Shown: positions 10,990-23,905, counted from the first letter of the stretch. The stretch: 64,000 nt of DNA from Benincasa hispida (GCF_009727055.1 NC_052353.1:45740044-45804043); one strand, 5' to 3'. Program-made: numbers and translations. Notes: generated by a model from the letters alone, not told the origin.

Positions 10990-12524
10990 TGTTGGCTGGA
11001 AAAGAGGAGAGGAAAATATGCGTCTTATGTTATGTGTTAATCTCCATGCATCGAAGATCATGTGTTGGATTAGAAAATATATAATATGCGTTTAAGCACG
11101 TCTGCAATGACCATGCGTTCCTGTCACAAGTTTTCTTGCTTTCTCGCCAAGTATAACGAGAATGCAAGTATCTCGGGATGATTCGAGGTCGAACACGGGG
11201 ACTTGTAACTCAAAATGTTTGTAAATCAATGCATTTGAGGCGATGAATAAAAGTAAAAAGACAAAAGTTAATGGATTATGTGCTACTCCTACTCCTAACT
11301 AAACAGATTGAGCAATGGAAGTTTAACCATGAGAATTGGTAGAGATGCAACAACTATTAACGCATAATAAGGTTCATTATGTTAGGTCGCTCGAGTAATC
11401 CCAGCTCGCCACACTAACTCATCGCTCGAGCATAAGATCGTTCCTATCTCTAGAAACAAAGCTTACCTTGCTTTAGTGTGTTCCACTACTTACCCTCTCG
11501 GGCAGTTAGTTGTAGCTAATCAGCTCATAGAAAAGAATTGTGACAGCCTCACATCAAGCGAAGAGGATTAACTCATTATACTCTCGCAACGCACACCTCT
11601 CGGTGGGTTGCAACATGCGTCCTATCTCTAGGTAACATGACTGAGTACGTGACTATCTTCGATACTCAACTCAACGATGATAAAGTCAAAGAAGATGATG
11701 AAGATGTTGCTGAAGGAACTAACGTATGCATTGATTACAAATTGTATTAATGTCTTAAGCCAAAATGTAATACAATACAGAGATAAGAAGAGAAGTGGAA
11801 GGCTAGATGCAAGAAATCTCTTGCCTTTCATCTGAAATGCGTCAAGGCTACTGATGGTGCCATGGATGGATGGTGGAGAAGTCTCTTTCGAGATCTATCT
11901 CCGGTGAAACTCTGGTCATCACTTGGAAGGGGCTGTGGAGGTAGAGAATCCTCAAAGAGTGTCTGCTCATGCTCTCATCTGTGATCACAAGGATCTGTCT
12001 TAAGGCAGAAACTCGGATGATTTGAAGTGAAGATCCAAGGTTCTATTTATAGAGCTCAAACGCCGATAACATTGATGATTTCATTCTGACTCACTGCTAC
12101 CTTTGTCCCGGTATGGGAAATGTCAGCATCACCTTATCTTGTTGATACTCTCAAGGTATGCATTCAAGCTTGTTCTGAAGTGTCAACGCATTCCACCCAC
12201 TTGGCGATCAAATCTTCCATTACGAATATCACTCTGTGGACGCAACATCCCATGCGGCGAACTAGTCTTTATAAACCTTTGAATGTGGTTATTCTTGCGG
12301 CGGTCTGAGATCGACGCATGCGGTCAATTCCTGCAATATCTGCGAAAATAGACACTTTGATGTGGAAAAATGCATGATATAGGGTTAGTGAGGATTTTTG
12401 GTGCTCATCGATGCAAACTCACTTTTCTACATGAATTATTGGTATTATTGATGCATATTCTTGTTATTAGCCCTCATAATTCTAAGTAAAAGGCTATAAT
12501 AGCTTGTATTTCTACAAGCTATCA
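10990..12524 (-). mobile_element. Athila-type solo LTR with 5-base target duplication
   Basis: Begins TGTTGGCTGG and ends CTATCA (TG...CA). It is flanked by GTTAG on both sides (10985-10989 and 12525-12529). It resembles the LTR at 62038-63643, which is followed by an Athila-type primer-binding site and gag; this copy runs in the opposite direction. Shared blocks include the reverse complement of TTCGACCTCGAATCA near 11195 and the CCCTCATAATTCTAAGTAAA block near 12470. It has no coding content. Confidence 0.85.
12500..12522. other. Terminal hairpin of the Athila-type LTR
   Basis: TAGCTTGTA and TACAAGCTA pair perfectly around TTTC, immediately inside the LTR end. The copy at 62038 keeps the same structure with one mismatch (AACTGGTA, GAAA, TACAAGTT). 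The copy at 44276 keeps it poorly. Confidence 0.7.
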
Positions 12525-13955
12525 GTTAGAAAATGGAAAAATCTTACTGTTGGGATTTTTCCATTTTCCATTTCTTTGCAATTTTTGAATTTCAAAAATT
12601 AATTTTCTTTTCAAAAATGAAATTTTATTAATTTTACAAAATTAATCCAATATTTAATTTATCTAATAAAATTAATAATAAATAATTTTAAAATTTTAAT
12701 TAATTCTAATTAATTTAAGATCAAATATTAATTTAATTATCACCAATTTCACTATCATGAATCCCTATTCATGAGTTTAATAATTGAATCATATTTAAAT
12801 ATTAATTAATTCTCCAATTCTGCTTAATTCCAAAATTAAACGTGTAATTATATCACATATAATTACTAATTCCCTTAATTCTAATTTGAACGTTTCAAAT
12901 CAACTTATCACACTACTCTAAGGCTACTAGTAAGGAGACCTCGTGGACCTATAGGCTCCAACGATCCAAGATTAATTGACTAAACTCTTTATACTAAATT
13001 AACCCTCATTCATTAACTATAGGGTCACTCCACTAAAGCCCAGAGTTACATTTCCCTCGTTGTAGATATATTGTGTCCACTCGATATAATCATGATTAGT
13101 AAGTTAACCCTTCAAAGGTTGTTCATAGTAACGATTGGGTCAAATGGCTGTTTTACCCCCGAAATTACCTCTTGTTTCTTAAGTCCACTAATCCTCCAAT
13201 GAACAATATGTTTGTGGTCCGATCATCAAACCAAGTCCCTCTCGGGCCAATGAGAGGGTGGGCCTCTTGTTTAAGACCCAGAGTCAGCACTTAAGGGAAC
13301 AACCTCTCTACTATCCCTGAAAGCAGGTAAGAGTGAATTTCATCTTGCACCCTATGTCTCCAGCTATCTACCCGGTCTTACCCCTGAAATGGGAGGCTTA
13401 TTAAGCCAGTGTTGTTGAGCGAACTCTCACCTATGGAAATCTAAGGATAATCCCGAATAAGCAGGAGTTCATAGTTAGCTCAGGATTAAAGTCAAATTAC
13501 CTAGGTCATTGGTTTAGAATAGCCAGACTTAAACAGTAAACAACGTTATAAAGTAAGAGTGACTTATTTTGTGGTCCAATCTTGTGCAAACTCGTTGCAC
13601 AGGATGCCCCTACTCCTCATGTCATGACATGTATGAATTAGGATCACTTCGTTTGTAGCACTTTACAACTCTTTGTAACAACTATAGAATGGGTCACATC
13701 CAATAGTGTTACTAGAATAAAGTACCCAACCTTATTCATATACTATAGACCATTTTGACTATTTACTCGAACCCAATCCACTTTTATGTCTCAACATAAA
13801 GTTCAAGTACTCATGTAATAATCATGGCTCTTTTAGTTATTGGATTTATTTCTAAAACGAAATAAGCAATTCATATGAAATAACAATTTTTATTGAATTT
13901 TTAGGATAAGTTTAATTGTTTACAAACCATGAGTTTTAGGACATAAAACCCAACA

Positions 13956-14180
13956 ATGAATCCCCAGTAGTGAATTCCATCTTGTGTAGCTGTGTTCCCA
14001 ACTCCCCAATTAGAAGAATCCCCAAAATGGTAGGCTTATTGAGTCGGTGATCTGACTACTCTCACCCATACAAATCAAAGGGTCACCTTCATAGGCAAGA
14101 GTTTACAACTCACTCAGGATTTAGGTCATGTCATCTAATCATCTTGGTGAAATGTAAGTCTCTATTATAAACGATGTTAT
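13956..14180 (-). mobile_element. Copia LTR fragment, left part
   Basis: Matches the LTR at 39222-41366 around its 40725-40935 section. It continues at 16030-16414 on the other side of the LTR inserted at 14181. Together they are the remains of the 3' LTR of the copia relic at 16415-17986. Confidence 0.7.
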
Positions 14181-16029
14181 TGATAGAGTAAACATGCATA
14201 ACATGGAAGCAAACAAAATCATTAAGCACTCTAATTTCATTAATTTGAGTAACAAGCATGCAAGTTCACAGTTTTTGTTATTAGGGTCTCAAGTTGAATA
14301 CCTTTGATGATTTCCATAAATTCTTTGCTTTCTCCACGAAATTCTCCTTCAAGCTTTATAGTAGACCTCCACAAAAGCCTTCTTTACTAATCTAAGGCTT
14401 TGGATTGAGAGATGGAACTCCAATTGGGAGGGAATTGGATTGGATTTGAGGGTTAAACAGAAACCAATTTCTCAACTGAATTTTTTTTAGAATTTCATTT
14501 TGCATGCCTCAAATTCAAATGAATTATGAGGTATTTAATCAAACTGAACATGAGAAATCAGTTAATTAACTATTTGACACTTCAAATATCACTAAATTAG
14601 TGAGCTAGGTGTTCAATTTGGGAAAAATTCACCATGGATTTAGAAAACAAATTTTTAATTTTATTTTATTTTCAATCATAATTAAATTAAATAAAATCTA
14701 AATTCAATTTCTGAAATTGTATTTTAAAGTTGAAATTGATTTAATTTATTAAATAATTAGTTAAGCAAATTTAATTAATTAAATAATAATGATTGAATAT
14801 CAAATATTAAATTGATAAAACACCTAATTCAACATGAATCCCTATTTATGTAATCAATATTTAAATAATAATTTAAACATATTCTCCAAATACGTTTAAT
14901 TTCAATAAATTTAAACTTTAATTATATTGAATGTAACTATTCATTCCCTAATTTGAATTTGAATATTTCAAATTAACTCAATATTCTACTCTAATGTTTA
15001 ATCCTTTTACGAGTTAGTAGAGGGACCTAATGGACTTATAGATCATGACCTCCAACGATTTGAGATTAATTGGCTAAACTCTTTAAGCCGAATTAATCAA
15101 TATTCGTTAACTATCGAGACATATAGCTCAGTAGTTGCATTCCCCTCACTGTAGATGTATTTCTATCCACTTGATTAAATCATAATCAGTAAGTCGATCC
15201 TTCACAGATCATTCATATTTACGGCTAGGTCAAAATTACCATTTTAACTCTGTAATACATCTTACTCCTAAAGTTTCCACTAATCCTCTATTGAACAATT
15301 GGTTTATGGTCCAACCAATAAACCAAATCCCTCTCAGTCATAAGAGAGAAAGACCCCTTTGTTCAAGACCAAGAGTCAGTACTTAAGGGAACAACCTATC
15401 TGCGAACCTTAAGATGGGTAGAAGTGAATTCCTTCTTGCAGGACTACGTCCCCAGCTATCTATCTGATCTTACCCCTAAAATGTGAGGCTTATTGAGCAA
15501 TGATGTTGAACCACTCTCACCTATGCATTTTAAAGGATAATCTCAAATAAACAAGATTTCATAGTTAGCTTAGGATTAAGATCGAGTTACCTTAGGTAAT
15601 CAATTTGAAATAGTTAGTTTTAACAGCAAACGATTGTTATAAAGAAAAGTGACTATTTCGTGGTTCGGTCTTATTTAAACGTCTTTTGCATGAGATGCCT
15701 CCACTCATATGTCTCCACATAAAGATTTTGGGATCATATCGTTTGTATCAATATACAAAGTGGGCTGCATCTATAGTGTCCCCAGGATAAGGTACCTAAC
15801 CTCATTCATATACTTATAGACCTTTTTGGCTATATATTAAAACTTGATCCTCTTTTATGTCTCTACATAAAGTTTAAGTATTCATGTTATAACCATGAGT
15901 TTGTTTATTGAATTTTATAAAAGAATGCAATTCAATAACATATTTATTGATAAAAACTTCAACAACAACTTTATTGAATAGAATATGTTTAATGTTTACA
16001 ACCTGCGAATTTTAAGACATGCCCAATAT
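14181..16029 (-). mobile_element. Copia-family LTR inserted in another LTR
   Basis: Starts TGATAGAGTAAACATGC and ends AAGACATGCCCAA. Its 1.85 kb length and sequence agree with the copy at 52873-54713. It splits an older copia LTR into 13956-14180 and 16030-16414. A clear target duplication could not be read because the insertion edges have mutated. Confidence 0.75.
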
Positions 16030-16414
16030 TTAAATAATGAGACTAGTCATTTCGTGGTTAGGTCTTATACAAACTCCTTTGTATACAACACCCCCCGGTC
16101 ACATGTCTCTACATGAATGATCAAGATCAGATCATTTATAGCAGTTTGCGACAATTGTAACATCTACAAAGCGGGCCGTATTCGTAGTGTTACCAGGATA
16201 AGATACCCAACTTTATCCATCTACTACAGACTATTTAGACTATCACTTAAACATGATCTATCTGTATGTCTCTTGGATGTTAGTTTATTGGTTTTATGGG
16301 TAATGCTACTAAATGTCGAATAAAACATCTCATATTTTATTAAATAAATAAAACGTTTGTACATTACAATTACAAACTACGGGCCCCACGCGATTTAGGG
16401 CATTAACCCCAACA
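16030..16414 (-). mobile_element. Copia LTR fragment, right part (3' LTR of relic)
   Basis: Ends TTAACCCCAACA at 16414. It is immediately followed (reading minus, preceded) by ACAAGTGGGAGAT, a polypurine tract of the copia type. This makes it the 3' LTR of the minus-strand pol relic to its right. Confidence 0.8.
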
Positions 16415-17986
16415 ATCTCCCACTTGTCGTAAAGCTAGTGAGACATACAATATAAAAGTTATACTGATATAAAAGTACATATAAAACAATAAACTAGGGC
16501 ATAATACGCGTCCACTAAAAAATCTCCCACTTGCCTTAGACTAGATGTGGCATGTCTCGTAGACCTATACTCTGCAGGTAACCCTCAAATAACTTAGCCG
16601 TGAGGGCCTTTGTAAATGGATCAGCAATGTTGTGCTTCGAAGCTATCTACGTGACGATCATGTCCCCTCGATGCACAAACTCTTGGATGAAATGATACTT
16701 TTGCTCTATGTGCTTCCTATGCTTGTGCCTCCTAGGCTCTCGGGGATTAGCCACAATACCACTATTATCACAATAAAGAGTGATAGGCTTTGACATGTCT
16801 GAAACCACTTCCAAATCAATCGGAAATTTCCTGAGCCACATAACTTCCTTAGAAGCTTCACAAGCTGCTACGTACTCAACCGTCATAGTGGAGTCAGCAC
16901 TAAACCCCTACTTAGTGCTTCTCCAGACTATTGCCTCTCTTTAAGAGTGAACATTGATCCTTATGTAGATTTCCTAGAATTCTTATCAGTATGGAAATCA
17001 GTGTCTGTGTATCCTGTAAGAATCATATCCTTAAAATCATACATGAGCACGTAGTCCCTCATTCTCCGTAGGTACTTGAGGATGTTTTTAACGGTGGTCT
17101 AGTGATCAAATCCTGGATTAGATTGATATCTATTGACTACCCCATGCATAGCAGATTTCAGGTCTGGTACATAACATTGTATACATCAGACTACCAACAA
17201 CCGATGCCTAGGGGATTTGTCTCATTTCCTCAACATCTTGAGGTGTCATAAGACACTGTTCCTTAGATAATATAACTCCATGCCTGAAAGTGAGTAAACC
17301 TCTCTTGGAGTTCTGCATAAAAAACAAGCATCTTGTCAATGTACGATGCCTGAGATAAGGCTAGCGTTTTGTTTTTTCAATCTCTAAAGATCTGAATGCC
17401 TAGAACAAAATCTGCCTCTCCCTAATCTTTCATTTGGAATTGGGTCGCTAGCTAATTCTAAATGTCAGTCATATACCTACATCATTCCCAATGAGTAGGA
17501 TATCGTCTACATACAACACTAAAAAAGCTACTGAACTGTTGATGATTCTCTTGTAAACACAAGGCTCATCAACACTCCCATCAAAGCTAGAAGATTTGAT
17601 CACAGTATCAAATTTTATATTCCAAGATTTAGAATCTTATTTCAATCCATAAATGGACTGATTAAGCTTGCAAACCTTTTACTCTTTACCTTGGATTATG
17701 AATCCCTCAGGCTAGTCTTAAAGGTTTACACCTTCCCATCAACACTCCTCCACTTGCAACTTATAGGTTTAACACCATCAGATTGATCTAAAAGATCCCA
17801 AACCGAATTGAAGTATATAGACTCCATTTAAAGATCCATAACTTTGATCCATTCATCTTTTTCAACATCCTCCATTGCCTTCTTGTAAGACAATGGATCT
17901 TCAACATCTCCGCCAGCTAAGAAAGCTAGGGAAATAGAATCATCGATGAGCCAACTGATGAAGAACAAAAAGATGCGCTGAGAGTT
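16415..17986 (-). pseudogene. Copia RT and RNase H relic
   Basis: Read on the minus strand this holds, in order from 17940 down, the start of the RT region (MEDVEKDEWIKVMD), the polymerase motif YVDD at about 17500-17525, and a frame at 16886-16647 with the RNase H phrases TVEYVAACEASKEVMWLRKF and YCDNSG. It then reads ADPFTKALTAKLFEG near 16600, the usual end of copia Pol. Several stops and frameshifts break it. Integrase and gag are missing because the gypsy LTR beginning at 17987 cuts it. RNase H acidic residues (Glu of TVEYVAA, Asp of CDN) remain visible. Confidence 0.85.
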
Positions 17987-20441
17987 GTCACACCCCCTCC
18001 TGGTTTACCCTCTAAAATCGAAAGAGGATATGACAATAGTAGTTATCGACCTACTTGCCAGCACCTATTGCCTAACTTAAGCGAAACCTGCTCAAAACCT
18101 CAGTATGCAAACACGACTTGGCAGTAAATCAACTATGATATTAACCAGCGTAAAGACTTAATTACAATTCCCAAAACAAACATATGTCTAACGAAAAAGA
18201 TAAGAATAAACATGGGTCCCAAAAGAAAAAAAAATGAGTTTCACAAGTCCCAGACTCCTCTCCAAATATGTGTACATCAAAACAAGCTCAACCTAAGCTT
18301 CTTCCTTCGATCTCCGAACTTTGGGTGGCAAGTTGCAGTGGATTCGACCGCGGGAAAACTGAACGCTACCTAGGGAAAAGGAAAACATTTGACAACAGTG
18401 AGCTGGTTGCCCAGTGAGTGACTCAAAGAAATACATTTCTTCTCAAGCCTTTCATATGCATTAATGTAAATAAATAAACATGTTGGGAATAATCTCAAGC
18501 AATTTACATAGTATCATGCATTAATCATAACGTTATAATCAATCATACTGTCAAACCTTAGTTGAGAATGAGCATTCATAGCTCAAGCTCCCAACATCCA
18601 TTCATGGCTGTGAGACCCATACTTTAGTCCCGTTGTAAAGACTGTAGCAAGGAGACCCATACTGCGGCCTTTCATAAAGAACTATCTACGTGCACGTGGA
18701 GTATACTAAGTACCATCAACAACTTGGGTACTTCCTCGGATACCTTCTATACCTTCGGTACCTGGTATATTAGAAACATAACATTCATAGGAAATTCGAG
18801 CATCATAAACTTTAGGCATAACACTTACCTAGCTTTCGCCATAAGAGCATTATTACCATTCAACATGCATGCTTCACAATTATAAACATGTAGTTGCAAT
18901 ACTCTTTCATTCAATCTTACGCTAGGATTAGTAAAACTCATTTAAATAACTTAAAATAGCATACTTAGGAAATGCCATGAACCCTTTAAAACATAAGTGT
19001 AAACTTTCGTTGCTTGGAAAACCCATGAACATTAGCATGAAATTCATTTGGAATGCATGTCCCAATTTATGAACATATTTGAAAATATTTAGTCACTCAC
19101 GGATCTTTAGACTTGGTTCTTCCTAAACTTTGTAGGCCTCCCCAATGGATGTAGCTCCTATACATAAAAGAATAAGAGTTTAGTTGCAACTTTGGCCTCC
19201 CTTTTGAGACTACTCTTTTAACCAAGCTCATATTTAGTAAGGGGTTGCCTATTCATCCAACATTTTTAGATACAACTTCTAACATAAATAACTTGAAAAC
19301 TAGAAATCATTTTAAGAAAGTTCCTATTCCAAACATGTTTAGAATTTTGTTAACAATGTTACCTCAAATTTTCAGTATGAAACTTCTTGTGGTTAAACTT
19401 GGGCCTTCAAATCTTTCCCAAAAGCCCTAACCACAACTCTCTATTTGAGCAAAGATTCTAGGTTTAACTTCTAAAATATGTAACTCGAACCCTAGACCTT
19501 TTCATGCTAAAGTTTCTTCTACAAACTTACTTAAAATGGTGTTCACAATAATACCTTGAAGTTTCGGCTTGAATATTCTAGTGGTTCAGTCTAGATCTAC
19601 GTTTCTTCGTCAAGTGCGTGGAATGTCTAAAAATGAACCTTCGACTCTTCCTTCCTTCTCTGGCCCTCTTTCCAGCGAGATCTCCATTTTAAAGGCTCTA
19701 TTTCAAAAACTAAAATCACAGAGTTTTCCAACAGTACCAAGTTCGTCTGGTTTACTCGAGAAAATCGTCCAAAATGAGCTCTTGAAGTTCTCTTTTCTTT
19801 TTATACTACTGTCCAGAACTTTTGCATGAAATCTCCTTAAGCCACCTCACCCACTAGTGAAGAGTAAAGATCGAGATTAATCCATCTGTCCAGATAACTA
19901 AAAGAGAAGTTTAAAAACTAAGCGTTTTGAGAAACTCGATCCTTGTCGGAGAAACTCAATGGAAAATTCCACGACTTTCTTTTGAATACTCAATGGGAAG
20001 AACTCGATACTCGATGAGATACTCGGTGCTGGGTGGCTCGCTCGATGCATGCTTCTTACTCGATCGCTCGTACCCGATGCACGACTCTTTCTCGCTTACA
20101 CTCGACGCTCGACCTCTTCCTCGATCACTTATACTCGGTGCTCAACCCTTCCTCGATCAATTATACTTGACGCTCGACAACATTTACTCAATGTCTGTCT
20201 TGACCACTCGATGCTTAATCACCCCTTAACACGACAAACACTTAGCTAGAAATTTTCTTTATAAGGCTAGGTTAATAAGTAACCGAGAGCTAAGTTTCCA
20301 TACATAAATATTTTCCTTCTTTAACTTATCCTTTACCTCAAAACGCACAAATCCCATCTAACTTAAATATCTAACCCAACACTTTGCTTAACTTAAGCAA
20401 TAAACATAATTAAAAAGGGAAAGTAAGGTACGAGTTTTATA
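17987..20441 (-). mobile_element. 3' LTR of the Tekay-type gypsy element
   Basis: Plus-strand left edge TGTCACACCCCC. The right edge is near the polypurine-like tract (minus-strand TTATGGGTGGTAGG) at about 20442-20455, which follows the chromodomain stop and the phrase TTTCGAGGATGAAG. Length is about 2.45 kb. A second LTR of this family starts at 42204 with the same TGTCACACCCC. It carries the TCGA-type word array at 19925-20225. Small frames inside it are not conserved proteins. Confidence 0.75.
19925..20225. repeat. Array of ACTCGATGC-like words
   Basis: More than fifteen degenerate ACTCGAT, CTCGACGCT and ATACTCGATG words occur in 300 bases inside the gypsy LTR. Spacing is irregular. The reverse complement CATCGAGTAT is the word repeated in the copia leader at 49970-50310. 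Confidence 0.75.
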
Positions 20442-20490
20442 ACCTACCACCCATAAAAGAAACTTCATCCTCGAAATTTACCTGTATAAA

Positions 20491-20787
20491 TCAGTTGAAA
20501 AGTTTAGGATACTTCTTTTTTACTTGCTCCTCAGATTCCCACGTCACTTTTTCAACTCCATGGTTGTTCCACAATACCTTCACTAAAGGTATAGTTTTGT
20601 TCCTGAGCACCTGTTCTTCCCCGTCTAAGATCTGAACTGGCTCTTCTTCATACGACAAATTTTCCTTGAGTTGAATAGGGTTTTCTACCAGCACGTGCGT
20701 AGGATCAGGTATATACTTCCTCAACGTCGATACATGGAACACATTGTGAATACGTGTTAGCTTCAGAGGTAACTGTAACTTATACAC
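20491..20787 (-). pseudogene. Chromodomain end of Tekay-type gypsy Pol
   Basis: The 98-residue frame begins in the integrase C-terminal region (LPLKLTRIHNVFHVSTLRKY). It then reads YEEEPVQILDGEEQVLRNKTIP, LVKVLWNNHGVEKVTWESEE and KYPKLF, the chromodomain that ends Pol in Tekay/Del chromoviruses. In known members it guides insertion towards heterochromatin. Aromatic Trp residues of the fold remain. The frame ends about 35 bases before the polypurine tract, as expected. It is disconnected from the integrase frame upstream by stops. Confidence 0.9.
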
Positions 20788-20952
20788 TGCCAGGCCAACT
20801 CGTTCTATAATCTCGTAAGGTCCGATGTAGTGGGGACTCAGTTTTCCTTTTCTTCCAAACCTGAGTACTCTTCTCCATTGGGATAACCGAAAGAATACTT
20901 GGTCTCTAACCTCAAATTCTAGATCTCTCTTTCGCTTATCAGCGTAACTTTT

Positions 20953-21534
20953 CTACTTGTCTTGAGCTGTCTTCAAGTTTTCCCTGATAAGCTTTACAGT
21001 ATTTGCCGTTTGTTGCACTAATTCTGGTCCCAAAAGTTTCCGTTCTACAACTTCATTCCAACATACTGAGGTTCTGCATGGTCTGCCATACAATGCTTTG
21101 TAAGGGGCCATGCCTATGCTCGAGTGATAATTGTTGTTATATGCAAACTCGACCAATGGCAGTTGTTCATCCCAACTTTCTTTAAACTGCAGAACACATG
21201 TTCTCAGTATGTCTTCTAATGTCTGTATTGTCCGTTTTGACTGACCATTCATCTATGAATGAAAAGTCATACTAAAATGTAGCTTGTTACCCAAATCCTT
21301 CTATAAACTAGGTTAAAACTTCGAGGTAGACCTCGGATCCCCATTTGATACTATCGATACTGGAGCTTCAAATTGGCTAACTATATTTTCCACGTACATC
21401 TTAGCCAACCGGTCCAAGGTAAAGGTAACTCTTACCAGTAAAAACTTGGCCGTCTTGGTTGGCCTGCCAATTATTACCCAAATTCCAACATACCCCGAGG
21501 GCATTCTAGGAAATCCAAACAAGAATTCCATCAT
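20953..21534 (-). pseudogene. Gypsy integrase core, all three catalytic acids replaced
   Basis: Two minus-strand frames (21534-21313 and 21252-20953) cover the DDE integrase core. The first catalytic position reads WVIIGRPTK, with Gly where family members have Asp. The second reads IVSNGDPRSTSKF, with Asn for the expected Asp. The third reads NGQSKRTIQTLED, with Lys for the expected Glu. A stop interrupts between the second and third sites. Upstream (21600-21760) a decayed zinc-binding HHCC region can be followed with stops. The enzyme would normally insert element DNA into the genome; this copy cannot. Confidence 0.88.
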
Positions 21535-21763
21535 TATATGATCCCACTTCCACTCTGGTACTTGGAGCAGGTTGAGTAATGTATTGGGTCTCTTTCTCTC
21601 AGGTTTAACCTGTTAACAAATTAGACATCGGTCTACATATTCGGCTATTTCTTTCTTCATTCCAGGCCACCAATATGATCTTCTCAAGGTCCTGTACATT
21701 TTGGTTCTTCCTGCATGGCCTGCTTAAGCAATAACACATTCGACATGCACAATCTACCTTCCT

Positions 21764-22641
21764 TCAATAAGGCACAATCTGCCCTTGGAAATTAGTTCTT
21801 AGTCTCTTACTCGCCTCCTCTGCCATCTTCTTGAGGTTAATATCCTTCAACTGTTTATGTACAATTTCATCCACTAGGGTGGGTCGTACCTGGAATGAGG
21901 CTAACAATCCACCTGTTGGTTCCACTGCTAAAGTTGCTCTGGAATTTCTGAATTCTTGGATCATCCCTCTTATTGAACAAATAGTAGCTTTAGACCCAGT
22001 CGACTTTCTGCTTAAGGCATCAGCCACTATACTGGCCTTACCAGGGTGATACTCAATCGAACAGTCATAGTCTTTGATTAGTTCAATCCATCTTCTTTGC
22101 CTCAAATTTAGCTCTTTTTGCTCGAAAATGTACTTTAAGCTCTTATGATCAGTGAAAATACGACAACGCTCCTCGAACAAATAATGCCTTCAAAGTTTAA
22201 GGCTAAGACAATTGTCGTTAACTCCAAATCATGAGTGGGATAGTTAACTTCATGCTTCTTTAGTTGTCAAGAAGCATAGGCTACCACATTTCCCTTCTAC
22301 ATTAACACACAACCTAGTCCCTGCCTGGACGCATCACAATAAATTACAAACTCCTCACCTAGAGTGGGTAACATAAGTATTGGCGTTGTAAATAGCCTTT
22401 GCTTCAACTCTTGGAAACTTCGTTCACAATTCGAAGTCCAATCAAACTTTACATCCTTCCTGGTCAGACTCATTAGTGGGAGGGCTATCTTCGAGAAACC
22501 CTTCACAAAGTGCCTATAGTAACCTGCTAGGCCCAAGAAGCTACGTACCTCAAAAACATTGGTTGGTCTTTGCCAATTTGCTACGTCTTTCGTCTTCTGA
22601 GGGTCTACACTAAATCCACCTGCAGAAACTACATGCCCCAA
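21764..22641 (-). pseudogene. Gypsy RNase H, interrupted
   Basis: The frame 22641-22297 starts in the RT thumb ([19 protein letters not shown]) and ends in the RNase H opening [17 protein letters not shown], which keeps the first catalytic Asp. After stops and a frame change, 22180-21764 reads [31 protein letters not shown] and VADALSR, the end of RNase H, keeping the later catalytic Asp residues. It follows RT in the normal order. Confidence 0.9.
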
Positions 22642-22724
22642 AAACGCTACCTGATCTAGCCAGAAGTTGCATTTGCTAAACTTGGCATATAACTACCTTT
22701 CTCACAGTGTCCGCAATACTATTC

Positions 22725-23579
22725 TCAGATTGTTAGCATGCTCTCCTTGTTATCTGAGTATACCAAGATATCATCAATAAAGACTATGACAAACTGGTCG
22801 AGATAAGGGTGAAAAATCTTGTTCATCAAATCCATAAACACAGCTGAAGCCTTTGTTAGGTCAAAAGGCATCACCAAAAACTCAAAATGGTCGTACCGGG
22901 TTCTGAATGCAATCTTAGGGACATCCGTCTCCTTCACCTTCAGCTGATGGTACCCCGATCTCATATCTACCTTTGAAAATACTGTAGCTCCCTTTAACTG
23001 ATCAAAGAGATCATCAATACGTGGTAACGGATATTTGTTCCTGGTTGTTACCTTATTTAACTGCCTATAATCTATACACAGTCTAAAAGATCCATCTTTC
23101 TTCTTTACAAATAGGACTGGGGCTCCCCAGGGCGACACACTGGGTATAACATAACCCTTATCAACTAATTCTTGTAACTGCACCTTCAGTTCCTTCAATT
23201 CCACATGTGTCATTCTGTACGGAGCTTGCGATATAGGGGTCGTGCCTGGAATTAGGTCAATGGCGAATTCTACTTCCCTATCAGGTGGCAAGCCTGACAA
23301 ATCTTCAGGGAATACGTCCAAAAACTTTTGAATTACTGGTACATCTTCAGGTTTCAGCTTTTCATCCGGGGAGACCACTACATGAGCTAGATAGGCTTCA
23401 CATCCTTTTCCCATCAACTTCTTGGCTTTTACTGTTGAGATAAGGCTACCTGAAGTTAACACCCTGCATCCCGTAAGATCTACTTCCTGCTTCCCTAGTC
23501 TTCTAAAGGTCATCCCTTTTATAGCAATCAACAATAGCATGGTACTTACCCAGGAAATCCATTCCCAGAATTGCGTCAA
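22725..23579 (-). pseudogene. Gypsy reverse transcriptase domain
   Basis: The 284-residue frame reads [69 protein letters not shown] and the polymerase box [10 protein letters not shown]. Motifs A (VDM) and C (IDD) keep their acids. Motif B reads [15 protein letters not shown], with Asp, Lys and Ser where Gly, Asn and Pro are usual. The first 30 residues are out of frame with protease. The frame is long and well preserved but Pol as a whole is broken. Confidence 0.92.
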
Positions 23580-23905
23580 AACTCTAGAAAGTCTAAGGAA
23601 ATTAGGTCGACACAGAAATCCTGACCTTCAATCAACACATCAGAACTTCTATACCAATCACTTACTACCACCACATCTCCCATAGGAGTAGAGATAAACA
23701 AATCCTTTGACATACCCTCAGGCAACCTATCTAAATGTGATACAAACATGCTAGATACAAAGGAATATGTGACACCAGGATCAATTAAAATATAAGCAGA
23801 CTGATTACATAAAGTTACGTTACTAGTCACCACATCTGGAGCTTCCGTGGCTTCCTGGTGCGTAACTGTGTACACATGCCCTTGCTGCTGAGGTCGTTCT
23901 GCCAC
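23576..23905 (-). pseudogene. Gypsy aspartic protease
   Basis: The 109-residue frame has the retropepsin active-site region YILIDPGVTYSFVS (Asp-Pro-Gly form common in Tekay/Del elements, with Val and Tyr in place of the usual small residue and His). It also has the downstream strand [19 protein letters not shown]. It overlaps the start of the RT frame by four bases in another frame, showing a frameshift at the protease-RT junction. It would cleave the Gag-Pol polyprotein. Confidence 0.85.

Larger units (their letters stand above)
10515..13955 (-). mobile_element. Copia-family LTR, split by an inserted Athila-type LTR
   Basis: In plus coordinates it starts TGTTAGAGTTAGAAAACATG and ends ACATAAAACCCAACA, the minus-oriented form of the LTR seen at 14181, 25172, 50597 and 52873. 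Without the insert at 10990-12524 and its duplicated GTTAG, its length is about 1.9 kb, matching the others. No pol follows directly on either side, so it is probably a solo LTR. Confidence 0.75.

Noticed and set aside
19569..20249. Plus-strand frames of 66-100 residues in the gypsy LTR
   Set aside because: They read through the TCGA word array in two frames at once, typical of repeats without stops.
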